Assembly: GCA_013153765.1 (NCBI GenBank)
Contig: JAADDT010000122.1
Coordinates: 1 to 5,244, forward strand
Direction: 5' to 3'
Source: Aquificota bacterium
GTDB lineage: Bacteria > Aquificota > Aquificia > Aquificales > Hydrogenothermaceae
DNA: 5,244 nt
Shown: in pieces, positions 5,212 through 5,244 of the stretch
Numbering within the stretch: position 1 is the stretch's first letter
Layout: each line of letters begins with the position of its first letter
Notes under the pieces: model-generated
What the model saw: the letters and a program-made list of their open reading frames with translations, nothing else
The model's database searches: none
What the model was told of the DNA's origin: nothing
Made by a program: the position numbers and the translations under genes

Positions 5212-5244
5212 TTATTTTTCCCTGTTGTATTTTTCGTAAAAATC
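5212..5244 (-). CDS. C-terminal ten codons of an upstream operon gene (partial)
   Basis: On the minus strand, one frame entering from the window edge reads D-F-Y-E-K-Y-N-R-E-K and stops at TAA 5214-5212, 15 bp before the NYN gene start. The hydrophilic, Lys/Glu-rich end matches the style of the other proteins, and the stop sits just before a ribosome site. The other two frames are also open over this short stretch, so this is the most likely frame rather than a proven gene. The product cannot be recognised. Confidence 0.4.
   Translation of the reverse strand, partial: DFYEKYNREK

Overview
This 5.2 kb window looks like chromosome from a thermophilic, Gram-negative-type bacterium, most likely an Aquificota relative. 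The reasons are Lys/Glu/Val/Ile-rich proteins, heavy use of AGG/AGA for arginine, very tight packing with overlapping starts and stops, a meso-diaminopimelate-type MurE, and an IspH-dependent (MEP) isoprenoid route. The phylum is inferred from composition and gene content only; nothing in the window proves it.

Layout. On the left, minus strand (1-513), a 3'-truncated gene encodes a nucleotidyltransferase-fold protein (AbiEii/DUF6036-like). A 167-bp divergent intergenic region (514-680) carries a convincing promoter in each direction and several dyad-symmetric, operator-like sequences. Rightward from it run plsC (lysophosphatidate acyltransferase, 681-1286) and ispH (1300-2154), an obvious two-gene operon. 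The rest is a leftward operon: the last ten codons of an unidentified gene (5212-5244), a NYN-domain putative RNase (4543-5196), a histone deacetylase/acetylpolyamine amidohydrolase-family enzyme (3623-4543) and murE (2151-3626). All internal junctions overlap or nearly touch. ispH and murE converge, and their stop codons overlap by four bases.

How the genes fit together. plsC makes phosphatidic acid for membrane lipids. ispH makes IPP/DMAPP, the source of the undecaprenyl carrier and quinones. murE adds diaminopimelate to the peptidoglycan precursor. Most of the window is therefore envelope-precursor housekeeping, joined by a putative RNase and a deacetylase whose targets cannot be read from sequence. 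The least ordinary parts are the AT-richer nucleotidyltransferase gene with its palindrome-rich promoter, which looks autoregulated and could belong to a toxin-antitoxin-like or defence module running out of the window, and the tightly coupled NYN-deacetylase-murE operon. I found no RNA gene, CRISPR array, insertion sequence or convincing intrinsic terminator.
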